Origin: JACMNW01 sp031406155
GTDB lineage: Bacteria; Pseudomonadota; Alphaproteobacteria; Rhodobacterales; Rhodobacteraceae
Direction: 5' to 3'
NCBI GenBank assembly: GCA_031406155.1
Contig: JANOGW010000092.1
Location: forward strand, 5,241-69,240
Length of the DNA stretch: 64,000 nt
Shown here: positions 17,105 through 25,352 of the stretch, in pieces
Layout of the letters: the number at the start of each line of letters is the position of its first letter
Numbering within the stretch: position 1 is the first letter of the stretch
Position numbers and translations under genes: made by a program
The notes under the pieces: model-generated
Databases searched by the model: none
What the model saw: the letters and a program-made list of their open reading frames with translations, nothing else
Told to the model about the DNA's origin: nothing

Positions 17105-18313
17105 ATGAACCGGCGATTTTTTCTGCGAGGATCGGCGATGTTGGGCTGTTCGGCGGCGGCGCATCCGTTCCTTTCGTCAGTGACGCTTGCGGCGGCGGGC
17201 GGCGGGCATCCGCTGGGCGATCACCGTCTTGTGGTGATCATCTTGCGTGGGGCGATGGACGGGCTCGATGTCCTGCAACCGCTTGGCGACCCGCTGTTTG
17301 CCGGCTACCGCCCGACGCTTGCGCAAAACTCCCGTGCCAGCGATCTGGATGGATATTTTGCGCTGCACGCGCGGCTGGGCGGGCTGATGCCACTTTGGCA
17401 GGCCGGCGAGTTGGCCTTTGCCCATGCGGTATCCACCCCCTACCGCGACAAGCGCAGCCATTTTGACGGGCAGGATCTGCTGGAGGCGGGCACCGGGCTG
17501 GACGCGCCCTTGGGTGTTGCGCGCGATGGCTGGTTGAACCGCCTGTTGCAGACGGTGCCGGGGCTGACGGCGCAGACCGCCTACGCCATCGGGCGCGAGG
17601 CGGTGCCGTTGCTGGCCGGCAGTGCCGGAATGCGCAGTTGGGAGCCCGACACCGGTCTGGAGATGTCATCGCAAAACCGCCTGCTGCTGGAGGCGATCTA
17701 TCACGAGGATGCGCTGTTTCGCGATGCCTCGGCCGAGGCGCTGGATCTCGCGGCCATCATGAAGGCTGGCGGGATGGACGCAGGACTGCCCGCAAAAAGC
17801 AAGGATCCCGCGGGTCTGGGCGATATTGACGCTCTGGTCGATTTTGCCGCAGCGCGTTTGCGCGAAGATACCCGGATTGCCGCGTTCTCGCAAAACGGTT
17901 GGGATACCCATCGCGGCCAGGCGGCGGGGATCGGGCGCAGCCTGACGCGGCTGGAACGCTTGGTATTGCGGCTGAAAGAACAACTCGGGCCGGTTTGGGG
18001 CAACACGACGGTGCTGGCGATGACCGAATTTGGCAGAACGGTACGCGAAAACGGCACCAAAGGCACCGATCACGGCACCGGCGGGTTGCTGGTGATGGCG
18101 GGCGGGGCGATCCGGGGCGGCAAGGTGTACGGGCGCTGGCCGGGGCTGGCGGAGGCCGATCTTTATGATCAGCGCGATCTGATGCCGACGTCCGATGTGC
18201 GCGCCTATGCGGGCTGGGCGATGGCGGCAGCCTATGGGCTGGATGCATCGGTGCTGGAGAGGTCGGTATTTCCAGGCCTCGATCTGGGAACAAATCCGAA
18301 ATTCATGCTGTGA
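17105..18313 (+). CDS. DUF1501 family protein with Tat signal
   Basis: This 402-residue protein starts with a twin-arginine signal (NRRFFLRGSAMLGCSAAAHPFLSSVTLAAA), so it is probably exported folded to the periplasm. The mature part has the DUF1501 sulfatase-like pattern: VVIILRGAMDGLDVLQP near the N-terminus, SHFDGQDLLEAG, then GWDTHRGQ and TEFGRTVRENGTKGTDHGTGG in the C-terminal half. The family resembles alkaline phosphatase/sulfatase folds but its substrate is unknown. It forms a two-gene unit with the DUF1800 gene. A strong stem-loop follows the stop codon. Confidence 0.87.
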   Translation: MNRRFFLRGSAMLGCSAAAHPFLSSVTLAAAGGGHPLGDHRLVVIILRGAMDGLDVLQPLGDPLFAGYRPTLAQNSRASDLDGYFALHARLGGLMPLWQAGELAFAHAVSTPYRDKRSHFDGQDLLEAGTGLDAPLGVARDGWLNRLLQTVPGLTAQTAYAIGREAVPLLAGSAGMRSWEPDTGLEMSSQNRLLLEAIYHEDALFRDASAEALDLAAIMKAGGMDAGLPAKSKDPAGLGDIDALVDFAAARLREDTRIAAFSQNGWDTHRGQAAGIGRSLTRLERLVLRLKEQLGPVWGNTTVLAMTEFGRTVRENGTKGTDHGTGGLLVMAGGAIRGGKVYGRWPGLAEADLYDQRDLMPTSDVRAYAGWAMAAAYGLDASVLERSVFPGLDLGTNPKFML

Positions 18314-18330
18314 TGACCCGTTGCGAACAG

Positions 18331-18365
18331 CCCTTGCCCCGCGCATAAACGGTGCGGGGCAGGGG
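18331..18365 (+). other. Stem-loop overlapping the ribosome site of the next gene
   Basis: CCCTTGCCCCGC can pair with GCGGGGCAGGGG across an 11-base loop. The 3' arm runs into the purine-rich AGGGGGG that serves as ribosome site for the acetyltransferase starting at 18373. There is no T-tract. It may be a 3' end structure for the DUF1501 transcript or may sequester the next ribosome site. Confidence 0.4.
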
Positions 18366-18372
18366 GGCAATC

Positions 18373-19086
18373 ATGGCTGACACTCGGATGCTTGGCGCAC
18401 GTCTTGACGGCTGGGTGCCACCGGAAAGGCCGGGTCCGGGCCGGATTGACGGGCAGTATGTGGCGCTGGAACGGCTGGACGCCGATGCCCATGCGGGCGA
18501 TCTGTACCGCGCCATCAGCGGCGATGCATCGCTTTGGGACTACATGCATGATGGGCCGTTCACCTCGGCCTCGGCCTTTCATTGCTGGGCGCGCGAGGCG
18601 GCGTCGAAGTCTGACACAGTGTTTTATGCACTGCGCGACGCGGACTCGGGCAATTGCGGCGGCATAGCCGCCTTCATGCGCATCGCCCCCGAGGCCGGGT
18701 CCATTGAGGTGGGCAGCATCTGCCTCGCACCCGAGATGCAGCGCAGCAGCGCTGCGACAGAGGCCATGTATCTGATGATGCGCTGGGCCTTCGAGGCGGG
18801 GTATCGGCGTTATGAATGGAAGTGCAACGCGTTGAACATGCCATCCCGGCGGGCGGCACAGCGGCTTGGGTTTTCCTACGAAGGGATTTTCCGTCAGGCG
18901 GCGGTGGTCAAAGGTCGCAACCGCGATACGGCCTGGTTTGCGGTCATTGACAAGGAATGGCCGGCGCTGCGCAAGGCCTATCTCGCCTGGCTGTCGCCGT
19001 CTAATTTTACCGATGCCGGTAAACAGCGCGAGTCCTTGTCAGACCTGACGCAGCTGGTACGCGCTGCCTCTGATCCGGTGCCGTAA
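18373..19086 (+). CDS. GNAT acetyltransferase, RimJ/RimL-like
   Basis: This 237-residue protein is of the large GNAT branch that acetylates amino groups of proteins or small molecules with acetyl-CoA. The fold is recognisable from GQYVALERLDADAHAGDLY (beta 1), SIEVGSICLAPEMQRSSAATEAMYLMMRWAFE (the acetyl-CoA loop and helix), YRRYEWKCNALNMPSRRAAQRLGFSYEG (beta 5 and the SRRAAxRLGF motif) and the C-terminal DTAWFAVIDKEWP. Similar proteins are annotated as RimJ/RimL-type or uncharacterised N-acetyltransferases; the target is unknown. It stands alone, with a strong GGGGGG ribosome site that could be masked by the preceding stem-loop. Confidence 0.82.
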   Translation: MADTRMLGARLDGWVPPERPGPGRIDGQYVALERLDADAHAGDLYRAISGDASLWDYMHDGPFTSASAFHCWAREAASKSDTVFYALRDADSGNCGGIAAFMRIAPEAGSIEVGSICLAPEMQRSSAATEAMYLMMRWAFEAGYRRYEWKCNALNMPSRRAAQRLGFSYEGIFRQAAVVKGRNRDTAWFAVIDKEWPALRKAYLAWLSPSNFTDAGKQRESLSDLTQLVRAASDPVP

Positions 19087-19239
19087 CGCAGGAAGAGCTG
19101 GCGCGGGCCGGATGGGTTCGGCATCTTGATCGCAGTACACCGCGCACCACCTACCTTGCGGATGTTCTCCGCCTCGATGCCCGCGAAGAATGCCCGCAAG
19201 GGCTGATGAACGGTCACGCAAGGGCGATGACAACGTGCT

Positions 19240-19980
19240 TCAGGGCAAGGCGCATTTGAACGCAGTTGCCGTGCGGCTGATCCGGCTGGCCAGAACTGCC
19301 CGCAGGCCGTCCAGCCCCTGATCGCCCGCCATGGCGTCGACCGCCGCTGCAAGCGCAGCGTCGTTCGTGCTGCGCGCAAGCCCGCCGACGAAGCCCGCAA
19401 GATATCTTCGTTGCAGCGCATCGGGATTGGCCTGCGACAGGCCTTCCGCATGTTCCAGATCATCCCGAAGCGCCAGCGGATCGGCGGTCAGCATGCTGTC
19501 GGGCGTAGTCATGGCGCTGCGTTGGGCGCGGTCGGGCAGATGCCGCACGATTTCGGCCTGAAACGCCAGCAAGCTGGAGAACGGCTTGTCCAGAAAGCCA
19601 TGCGCACCGGCGTTCATCGCGTCGGCGCGGGCATCTGGGTCGCCGCTGATGCCGATGATCACGGGGCCCTGCGGGTGCCGCCCGGCCAGATCCCGGATCA
19701 GCGCGTCGCCACGGCCATCGGGAAGACCAAGGTCGATTACGATGACATCGGGGCGATAGACCCGCAGATGGCCGCAGGCCGCATGCAGCGTTTCAACCCG
19801 TCGCAGCCGCGCGCCGGACCTTTGGCACAACAGCCGCACCGCATCGGACGCGAACCGGCTGTCTTCAACCACCAGCACCGTCAGCCCCTGCAAGGGCAGC
19901 GCCGGGTGGGCCGGGTCCGCCAGCGGCACGCGCCCATGCAGAACGCGGTCCAAAAAACCTTGTGGGGAGGAAGTCGGCAT
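19240..19980 (-). CDS. Response-regulator receiver protein without a known output domain
   Basis: 246 residues; the start is the ATG with AGGAG 8 bases upstream. A CheY-like receiver domain occupies residues 30-145. It has LTVLVVEDSRFASDAV with the acidic pair, phosphoacceptor aspartate in VIVIDLGLPDGRGD, the threonine-position segment IIGISG (serine), and the conserved lysine in HGFLDKPF. The C-terminal 100 residues are helical (LALRDDLEHAEGLSQANPDALQRRYLAGFVGGLARS) and match no output domain I recognise; they lack an HTH, GGDEF or kinase motif. It presumably receives phosphate from a histidine kinase encoded elsewhere and signals by protein contact. No kinase is adjacent. Confidence 0.82.
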   Translation of the reverse strand: MPTSSPQGFLDRVLHGRVPLADPAHPALPLQGLTVLVVEDSRFASDAVRLLCQRSGARLRRVETLHAACGHLRVYRPDVIVIDLGLPDGRGDALIRDLAGRHPQGPVIIGISGDPDARADAMNAGAHGFLDKPFSSLLAFQAEIVRHLPDRAQRSAMTTPDSMLTADPLALRDDLEHAEGLSQANPDALQRRYLAGFVGGLARSTNDAALAAAVDAMAGDQGLDGLRAVLASRISRTATAFKCALP

Positions 19981-20152
19981 GGGGGATGCTCCTGCCATCG
20001 GGGATTTCCGATATCTGAGCATCAAATGCTTAAGCAGTGGTAAATTGCCGACGGCCCGATGCCACTTTCCCGCTTTGGTCTGCGGCATTGCTTGCTCTTG
20101 CCAGCGTCGGCGCCGCGCCGCATAAAGCAGGCTGGTCCATTTGAGGTTGATC

Positions 20153-20557
20153 ATGATCGGACGATTGAACCACGTGGCCATCGCGGTGCCGGATCTGGCA
20201 GCAGCGGCTGCGCAGTACCGCCAGACGTTGGGGGCATCGGTGGGCCCGGTCCTGGATCACCCCGATCACGGCGTCCGGGTGGTGTTCATCGATTTGCCAA
20301 ACACCAAGATCGAATTGCTGGCGGTGCTGGGCGAGGGATCGCCGATCCAGGGGTTCCTCGACAAGAACCCCGCGGGCGGCATTCACCATATTTGCTATGA
20401 GGTGGCGGATATTCTGGCCGCGCGCGACCATTTGCTGGCGTCAGGGGCACGAGTTCTGGGTGGAGGCATCCCGAAGACAGGCGCGCACGGCAAGCCGGTG
20501 CTGTTTCTGCATCCGAAAGATTTCACTGGCACCCTGATCGAACTGGAGCAGGTCTGA
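20153..20557 (+). CDS. mce: Methylmalonyl-CoA epimerase
   Basis: This 134-residue glyoxalase/VOC-fold enzyme interconverts the R and S forms of methylmalonyl-CoA in the propionyl-CoA to succinyl-CoA route. The metal and catalytic positions are visible: NHVAIAV (H at residue 7), IKIELL-like TKIELLAVLGE, GIHHICYEV and GTLIELEQ at the C-terminus. KTGAHGKPVLFLHPKDFTG is characteristic of the family. The ATG is preceded by GAGG. It overlaps the start of the DUF1467 gene, an arrangement common in Rhodobacterales. MeaB, which protects methylmalonyl-CoA mutase, is encoded at 48.1 kb; the mutase itself is not in the window. Confidence 0.92.
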   Translation: MIGRLNHVAIAVPDLAAAAAQYRQTLGASVGPVLDHPDHGVRVVFIDLPNTKIELLAVLGEGSPIQGFLDKNPAGGIHHICYEVADILAARDHLLASGARVLGGGIPKTGAHGKPVLFLHPKDFTGTLIELEQV

Positions 20558-20844
20558 TGACGATTACCGCCGCATTCGTGCTGTTTTCCGTGACATGGTT
20601 CATGGTGTTTTTCGTCGTGCTGCCGCTGCGCTTTGTCAGCCAGGGTGACACAGGCGAAGTGGTGCCGGGCACGCCGAAATCGGCCCCGGCGGGCAATGTG
20701 GTGGCCCGCAAGGCCCGGATCACCACTTTTGTCGCCATCGTGATCTGGGGCGTGCTGGTCGCCATCATTCTGTCAGGCTGGATTTCGGTGCGTGATTTCG
20801 ACCTTCTGCACCGGATGCTGCCAAAGACCACTTTGGGCGGTTAG
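20557..20844 (+). CDS. DUF1467 family small membrane protein
   Basis: This 95-residue inner-membrane protein has two hydrophobic helices, residues 4-25 (TAAFVLFSVTWFMVFFVVLPL) and 53-75 (TTFVAIVIWGVLVAIILSGW), joined by a loop containing GDTGEVVPGTPKSAPAG. The PLRFVSQG...VVPGTPxSAP loop is diagnostic of DUF1467. Function is unknown. It is translationally coupled to mce by an overlapping TGATG, which conserves the pair across the order, and it overlaps the convergent nitroreductase gene by 4 bases. Confidence 0.88.
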   Translation: MTITAAFVLFSVTWFMVFFVVLPLRFVSQGDTGEVVPGTPKSAPAGNVVARKARITTFVAIVIWGVLVAIILSGWISVRDFDLLHRMLPKTTLGG

Positions 20845-21419
20845 GCCTGCTGCCATTCTACCAGCCGGGTAAGATCTGGGCGCGGGCGATCAGGGGCAAG
20901 GGCGGTTCCGGTCGCGATATGCACGATGCCCGTGACGGTTTCGTGCGGCCCGACGCCGAACGCCGCTTCGATGAAACCCCGGTCATAGGCAGGCCAGCCG
21001 GTCAACCAGTTGGCCCCCCAACCCGCCGCCTCTGCCGCGTTCAGGATACCGAGACAGACCGCGCCGGCGGATAGAACCTGTTCAATATGCGGGATTTTGT
21101 CTGAAAGTTTGGGCGACGAGATGACCACCACCGCAAGCAATCCCAGATCGAACTGCCCGCGCCCCTTGGCGGTTTTTTCGGTGTCGTAGCCAAGTGCGCT
21201 CGCGCGGGTTTCCACCAGACCGGCCAGCCGCGCCATGGCAGCACCCTGCACCACCAAAAAGCGCCAGGGTTCCAGCTTGCCGTGATCGGGCACGCGGACG
21301 GCGGCGGTCAATATCTGCGCCACCTCGGTATGCGACGGCACCGGCAGCGCCATGGTCTTGGCCGGGCGCGAGCGGCGGTTTTGCAGGAATGACAAGGCTG
21401 CGGGGTTGGGGCTGGGCAT
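20841..21419 (-). CDS. Nitroreductase family oxidoreductase
   Basis: 192 residues from the ATG with an AAGGA site. It is an FMN-dependent nitroreductase-fold protein, probably a homodimer using NAD(P)H on nitro-compounds or quinone-like substrates. Family marks are LQNRRSRPAKTM (FMN phosphate contacts), AAVRVPDHGKLEPWRFLVVQG, and the C-terminal LGILNAAEAAGWGANWLTGWPAYD with GFIHIATGT-like GIVHIATGT. It resembles the YdjA-type short nitroreductases. It follows the deacetylase gene on the same strand after 76 bases and may be co-transcribed with it. The physiological substrate cannot be deduced. Confidence 0.87.
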   Translation of the reverse strand: MPSPNPAALSFLQNRRSRPAKTMALPVPSHTEVAQILTAAVRVPDHGKLEPWRFLVVQGAAMARLAGLVETRASALGYDTEKTAKGRGQFDLGLLAVVVISSPKLSDKIPHIEQVLSAGAVCLGILNAAEAAGWGANWLTGWPAYDRGFIEAAFGVGPHETVTGIVHIATGTALAPDRPRPDLTRLVEWQQA

Positions 21420-21495
21420 GGCGGGCGTCCTTGCAGGCAAAGGTTGATCTGGCTGCAAAGCGGTGTTCCGAATGCAAAGCCGGCTGGCTTTGTCT

Positions 21496-22593
21496 TTAGC
21501 GCCAACGTGCGGCGATGTCATCCAGCCAGCTTTCCACAAAGGCATCGAACCGGGCATCGGGCTGGCGCAGCGCAAAGGTGTCGGCAAGCGGATCGGGGGC
21601 GGTGATCGCGCTGCCAGACAGTTCCTCCAGTACGGCGTGGCCGCAGAAGGGCACGTACACCTCGGAATAGCCGCCTTCATGGGCCAGCACCAGTTTGCCG
21701 CCACAAAGGTCGTCGGCGGCGTCCATCATGCGCCGGGTCATGGCGCGGAAGGTAGCGGCGGTGGCAAGCATCCGGCCCAGCGGATCAATCGCCGCCGCAT
21801 CAAAACCGCAGGCGACGATGATGAGATCGGGTTTGAAGCGGGCAAGGGCGGGCATCACGTTGCGGTCCATCGCGGAAAGATAGCCGCTGTGCCCGGTGCC
21901 GGGGGGCAGCGGGATGTTGAGATTGGCACCAAGCCCCGGCCCGCGCCCCCTGTCGGTAACGGCACCGCTATCCATCGGATAGTTGCGGTCCTGATGCAGG
22001 CTGATGGTTAGCACATCGGGGTCTTCGTAAAAGATCGCCTCGGTGCCGTTGCCATGATGCACGTCCCAGTCCACCACGGCGACGCGGCGGGCAAGCTGCG
22101 CCGTCTGTGCCGCACGGATGGCAATGGCAATATTGGCCAGCAGGCAAAAGCCGTTCGGGAAATCAGGCAGGCAATGGTGTCCGGGCGGGCGCGACAGCGC
22201 ATAGGCATTGGGCGCGCGTCCTTCCAGCACCGCCATGACGGCTGCCTTGACCAGACCGGCGGACAGGGTGGCATGTTCATATCCGCCCTTGCCAAACGGG
22301 GTGCGCAGGCCCAATTCGCCGCCCCTGTCATCGGACAGCGCCTTGAAGCGATCAAGATACCCGACCGGGTGCACGCGCATCAGATCGTCGCGTGTGGCCG
22401 GAGCGGCGCTTTGCCGGGCAAGATCCCGCGCGAGACCGGTCACCTCGATCAGGTTCACCAGTCGGCGTTTGGCCTCCGGGCTTTCGGGCAGACCGCCACC
22501 CGGTTGCACAAGGCCGCCCACCGGCAGAGTGAAGGAATAATTGCCGCCGCCATGCCAAAAGCAGCGTTCGTCGGAAAAGAAGGCGGTTTTCAC
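21496..22593 (-). CDS. Histone deacetylase family amidohydrolase
   Basis: This 365-residue zinc deacetylase belongs to the class II HDAC/acetylpolyamine amidohydrolase superfamily. Active-site parts are SRPPGHHCLPDFPNGFCLLANIAIA (catalytic H139-H140), VVDWDVHHGNGTEAIF with zinc ligands D177 and H179, SLHQDRNYP, and ACGFDAAAIDPLGR carrying the third zinc ligand. In bacteria such enzymes deacetylate polyamines, acetoin-related compounds or protein lysines; the substrate here is unknown. The start gives MKTAFFSDERCFWH, typical of the alphaproteobacterial subgroup. It is probably in one transcript with the nitroreductase. Confidence 0.9.
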   Translation of the reverse strand: MKTAFFSDERCFWHGGGNYSFTLPVGGLVQPGGGLPESPEAKRRLVNLIEVTGLARDLARQSAAPATRDDLMRVHPVGYLDRFKALSDDRGGELGLRTPFGKGGYEHATLSAGLVKAAVMAVLEGRAPNAYALSRPPGHHCLPDFPNGFCLLANIAIAIRAAQTAQLARRVAVVDWDVHHGNGTEAIFYEDPDVLTISLHQDRNYPMDSGAVTDRGRGPGLGANLNIPLPPGTGHSGYLSAMDRNVMPALARFKPDLIIVACGFDAAAIDPLGRMLATAATFRAMTRRMMDAADDLCGGKLVLAHEGGYSEVYVPFCGHAVLEELSGSAITAPDPLADTFALRQPDARFDAFVESWLDDIAARWR

Positions 22594-22806
22594 GGGTGGT
22601 ATCCAGTCAGTGGCGTGCAGGCACCGTAGGGCAACGCCATACAGATGTGCCAGCGGAAAGCGCGGTTAGCAATGGATGCCTGCAATGGATTAGGGGCGCA
22701 AAGTGTCGCTACAAGGTGCATCGGCCGGAGGGGGTAATGGCGGGGCACTTGTTCAAAGCAGCCCCGCCACCTATCAAAACTGAACCCAAGGCAGAAAGGC
22801 CGCCCG

Positions 22807-23304
22807 ATGCATGTCTCCATACCGTTTGCCCTTTTTCTGGTGATTATCGCCGGCGTTGCGCTTGCCACGCAGGCCCCGATCAACGCAGCTCTCGGGCGCA
22901 GTCTGGGCAGCCCTGTCGGGGCGGCGGCGGTCTCCTTCGCGGTCGGATTTCTGGTTCTGCTTTCGCTGACCTTGCTGCACGACGGGCCGGGTCCGTTTCT
23001 TCGGCTGGGCGCAACACCCGGCTGGCAGATTGCCGGTGGTTTTCTTGGGGCGTATTATGTGTTTGCAGTGCTTTGGGGCGTGCCGACGCTGGGCGTATTG
23101 TCAACCATGGCCGCGCTGATTCTGGGCCAGATGGGTGCCGCGTTGGTCTTGGACGGCGGGGGTCTGCTCGGGCTGCAAGTACAGGCACTTAGCCCGCAGC
23201 GGATTGCGGCTGCGGTGCTGGTCGCGGCGGGGCTGGTGCTGTTTAGCGCTGGTCTTAAAAAAATGGGTACCGATCTTGTCGAAAGCAGACGCAGGATGCG
23301 CTAG
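22807..23304 (+). CDS. YdcZ/DUF606-type DMT-family membrane protein
   Basis: This 165-residue integral membrane protein has five hydrophobic helices (about residues 5-25, 33-55, 70-92, 97-118 and 132-150). The N-terminal helix ending ATQAPINAALGRSLGSPVGAAAVSFAVGF and the later GGFLGAYYVFAVLWGVPTLGVLSTMAALILGQM are the signatures of the DUF606 half-size branch of the drug/metabolite transporter superfamily. Members work as dimers or with a partner; no partner is adjacent. The substrate is unknown. Its end overlaps the convergent 78-residue gene by 4 bases. Confidence 0.85.
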   Translation: MHVSIPFALFLVIIAGVALATQAPINAALGRSLGSPVGAAAVSFAVGFLVLLSLTLLHDGPGPFLRLGATPGWQIAGGFLGAYYVFAVLWGVPTLGVLSTMAALILGQMGAALVLDGGGLLGLQVQALSPQRIAAAVLVAAGLVLFSAGLKKMGTDLVESRRRMR

Positions 23305-23537
23305 CCGCCTTTGGCAATCCTGTAGCTGCCTTCGGGCAGGTTCAGCGCCGCCGCAAGATCGGCCACCTGTGTCAGCGACAGGGTCAGGCGCAAGGGCTCA
23401 TCGCGGCGCGGATCATGCTGGGTGATGGTGATGCAGTCTTCGAACGCCTCGATGATTACGTCCTCTTGCAAGGCATAGCTGCCCTCGTCAACCAGGGTGA
23501 TCACGGTGGCGTCAAATTCGTGCTCGATGGTGAACAT
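23301..23537 (-). CDS. Conserved hypothetical 78-residue protein
   Basis: A small acidic protein without signal peptide or membrane segment. It starts MFTIEHEFDATVITLVDEG and has an alternating beta pattern (residues 1-45, including VITLVD and DCITITQHD) followed by a helix (LTQVADLAAALNLPEG). I recognise it only as a type of short protein often seen in Rhodobacteraceae; no function is known. It is a single gene, convergent with the YdcZ-like gene and divergent from the M48 protease gene. Confidence 0.65.
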   Translation of the reverse strand: MFTIEHEFDATVITLVDEGSYALQEDVIIEAFEDCITITQHDPRRDEPLRLTLSLTQVADLAAALNLPEGSYRIAKGG

Positions 23538-23674
23538 GGTTGCAGGTTAGGGCGGGATGCCAGACTGCTCAACCCCTTTGCTGCGATAGCAGTGAACAAG
23601 CTGTGAGCAGGGCTTTCCTTGGAAGTGTTTTTTGCTAGGTTGGGGCAAACAAGAACAAGACAAAAGGCAGGTCG

Positions 23675-24412
23675 ATGCAGAGCAAGGGTATTTTGGCGGT
23701 GATGCTGTTGCTCGCCGGATGTGTGGACGTGCTGGACCTTTATGCGCCGCCGGATGGTCCGGTTGCCCAACGCGCGCCGATCCAGTCTCTGCCCGCCCAA
23801 ACCGAACCACGGCCAACGCCGCAACAGGCGGTCAATAGTTTCGTGCAGGTCATCGAGCGCGTGGAACCGGTGGCCGAAGATCTGTGCCGTGCCCGCACGC
23901 GCCGGGTCAATTGCGATATCCAGATATTTGTCGACAGCCGCACCGATCTGCCCCCAAATGCGTTTCAGACCATCGACAAGGACGGGCGGCCCATCGTGGT
24001 GTTCACCACCGCGCTGATTGCGGATGCACGCAACGCAGATGAGATTGCCTTTGTCATGGGGCATGAGGCGGCTCACCACATCCTGGGCCATATTCCGCGA
24101 CGCGAGGAAACCGTGCAGACCACCGCAATTCTGGCAGGCGTGCTGGCACAGGCGTCAGGCGCCGGCCCCGAGGCCGTGCGACAAGCGGCAAGCCTTGGCG
24201 CAGAGGTCGGCGCGCGGCAGTATTCGAAGGATTACGAATTGGAAGCCGACGCGCTGGGCACCGAAATTGCCTATCTTGCCGGTTTTGATCCAGTGCGCGG
24301 TGCGGCGTTCTTTTCGCGGCTGCCCGATCCCGGGGATCAGTTTCTGGGCAGCCACCCGCCAAACGCGCAGCGCCAGGAGCTGGTGCGCCGAACCGCCGAC
24401 AGCCTGCGCTAG
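23675..24412 (+). CDS. M48 family metalloprotease lipoprotein
   Basis: This 245-residue envelope protease begins with a lipoprotein signal peptide and lipobox LLAGC (C16), so it should be anchored in a membrane facing the periplasm. The zinc site is HEAAHH (H130, E131, H134) and the third ligand is likely in DYELEADALG, the M48 pattern. LPDPGDQFLGSHPPNAQRQELV near the C-terminus (SHPPNxxR) is also typical. It resembles LoiP/BepA-like proteases that act in outer-membrane protein quality control. There is no operon partner; the flanking genes are on the opposite strand. Confidence 0.87.
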   Translation: MQSKGILAVMLLLAGCVDVLDLYAPPDGPVAQRAPIQSLPAQTEPRPTPQQAVNSFVQVIERVEPVAEDLCRARTRRVNCDIQIFVDSRTDLPPNAFQTIDKDGRPIVVFTTALIADARNADEIAFVMGHEAAHHILGHIPRREETVQTTAILAGVLAQASGAGPEAVRQAASLGAEVGARQYSKDYELEADALGTEIAYLAGFDPVRGAAFFSRLPDPGDQFLGSHPPNAQRQELVRRTADSLR

Positions 24413-24612
24413 TGCACATTTGGCAAAGAGTGAACGGTTTCTGGGATCTGCGCTGCGCCAGACATGACTGAAGCGGGACTTTCTGTCCGCCCGCACATCA
24501 GCCGCTTGAAAGGCCCGAAACCGCGGCAATTGGGCAAGCGGGCCGGACTGCGTCGCCATCGCCGTTCGAGAGCCTGCGCATCGCACGTCGATGTCCTTGA
24601 TGGTGTCGTCCG

Positions 24613-24972
24613 CTACCGCCGCGCCTGCCGGCGCTTATGCATCCAGTACAGCGCCGGCGCCAGCAATCGGTCATAAAGCGTCACCGCCGCCGCCCCGATG
24701 AAGGGCCGCCCCGTCAGTCGTGCCAGCCAGTGCAGATGCGGCATTTCCCCCCAAAGTGCGCGAAAAGCGGGGATGCCGGACAAGATCTGTCCCCGGTGCA
24801 GCACATGCAGCCGCCGCGCCGCTTGATCGGGTGTCAGGCCCCAACGGGCCGCATCGCCGAGGGTATCAAACCCGATCGGCAGGTCAGACGCCTCCGCCCG
24901 CTTGCGGTAAGCGTCAATCTCGAAACTGCAAACCGGGCAGGTCTCGTTGTACAAAACGCGGGTGTCTTCCAT
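24613..24972 (-). CDS. Thiol-disulfide oxidoreductase DCC (DUF393) family protein
   Basis: 119 residues from the ATG giving MEDTRVLYNETCPVC; a longer reading upstream lacks family similarity. The CPVC motif at residues 12-15 in YNETCPVCSFEIDAY is the DCC-family redox motif (usually YDGxCPxC). The later helical parts GIPAFRALWGEMPHLHWLARL and ALYWMHKRRQ also fit. It is probably a cytosolic or membrane-associated thiol oxidoreductase; the partner is unknown. It lies downstream of the CDGSH protein gene on the same strand (47 bases), so a small redox unit is possible. Confidence 0.82.
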   Translation of the reverse strand: MEDTRVLYNETCPVCSFEIDAYRKRAEASDLPIGFDTLGDAARWGLTPDQAARRLHVLHRGQILSGIPAFRALWGEMPHLHWLARLTGRPFIGAAAVTLYDRLLAPALYWMHKRRQARR

Positions 24973-25019
24973 CCAAAAAAGATAGGATGCTGCGGACAAG
25001 CGGCAAGAGCCGCCCGAGG

Positions 25020-25262
25020 CTAAAGCGACTTGTGCGAGCCATCGCAAAAAGGCTGCTTCGACGTCCGCTTGCAGCCGCACAAAAAAGCCGTCTTGGTGGC
25101 TTCGGCGTTGAATTTGAGCGGTGTGAAGGGCGTCGCCTTGTGCGACCCGTCACAGAATGGCTGATTGGCCGACTGTCCGCAGGTACACCAGAAGTATGTT
25201 TTGCCTTTTTGTAGGTCCGCCTTGTAGGGCGCGGTTTGGGCAATCATTGGGGTATCGGACAT
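25020..25262 (-). CDS. Double CDGSH iron-sulfur protein
   Basis: This 80-residue protein has two CDGSH-type sites, each CxCx8CDGSH: C26, C28, C37, H41 and C62, C64, C73, H77. In this family (mitoNEET-like) each site binds a 2Fe-2S cluster with three Cys and one His, and the bacterial double-motif form is monomeric. Roles in iron-sulfur or electron transfer are proposed, not settled. The N-terminal MSDTPMIAQTAPYKADLQKGKTYFWC fits; an upstream in-frame ATG would add 10 residues. It is followed on the same strand by the DCC thioredoxin-like gene. Confidence 0.92.
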   Translation of the reverse strand: MSDTPMIAQTAPYKADLQKGKTYFWCTCGQSANQPFCDGSHKATPFTPLKFNAEATKTAFLCGCKRTSKQPFCDGSHKSL

Positions 25263-25352
25263 TTGGCTCTCCTCTTGGCTGCGGATATGCAAACCGCCGG
25301 GGCCGCATTTGGCAAGTGCCTTGTTTGTGCTGACCCAAACAGAAGACCTGCT

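Noticed and set aside
19087..19239. Minus-strand reading VTVHQPLRAFFAGIEAENIRK and onward between the acetyltransferase and response-regulator genes
   Set aside because: It looks protein-like but has no start of its own and no recognised family; not enough to call a gene or a remnant.
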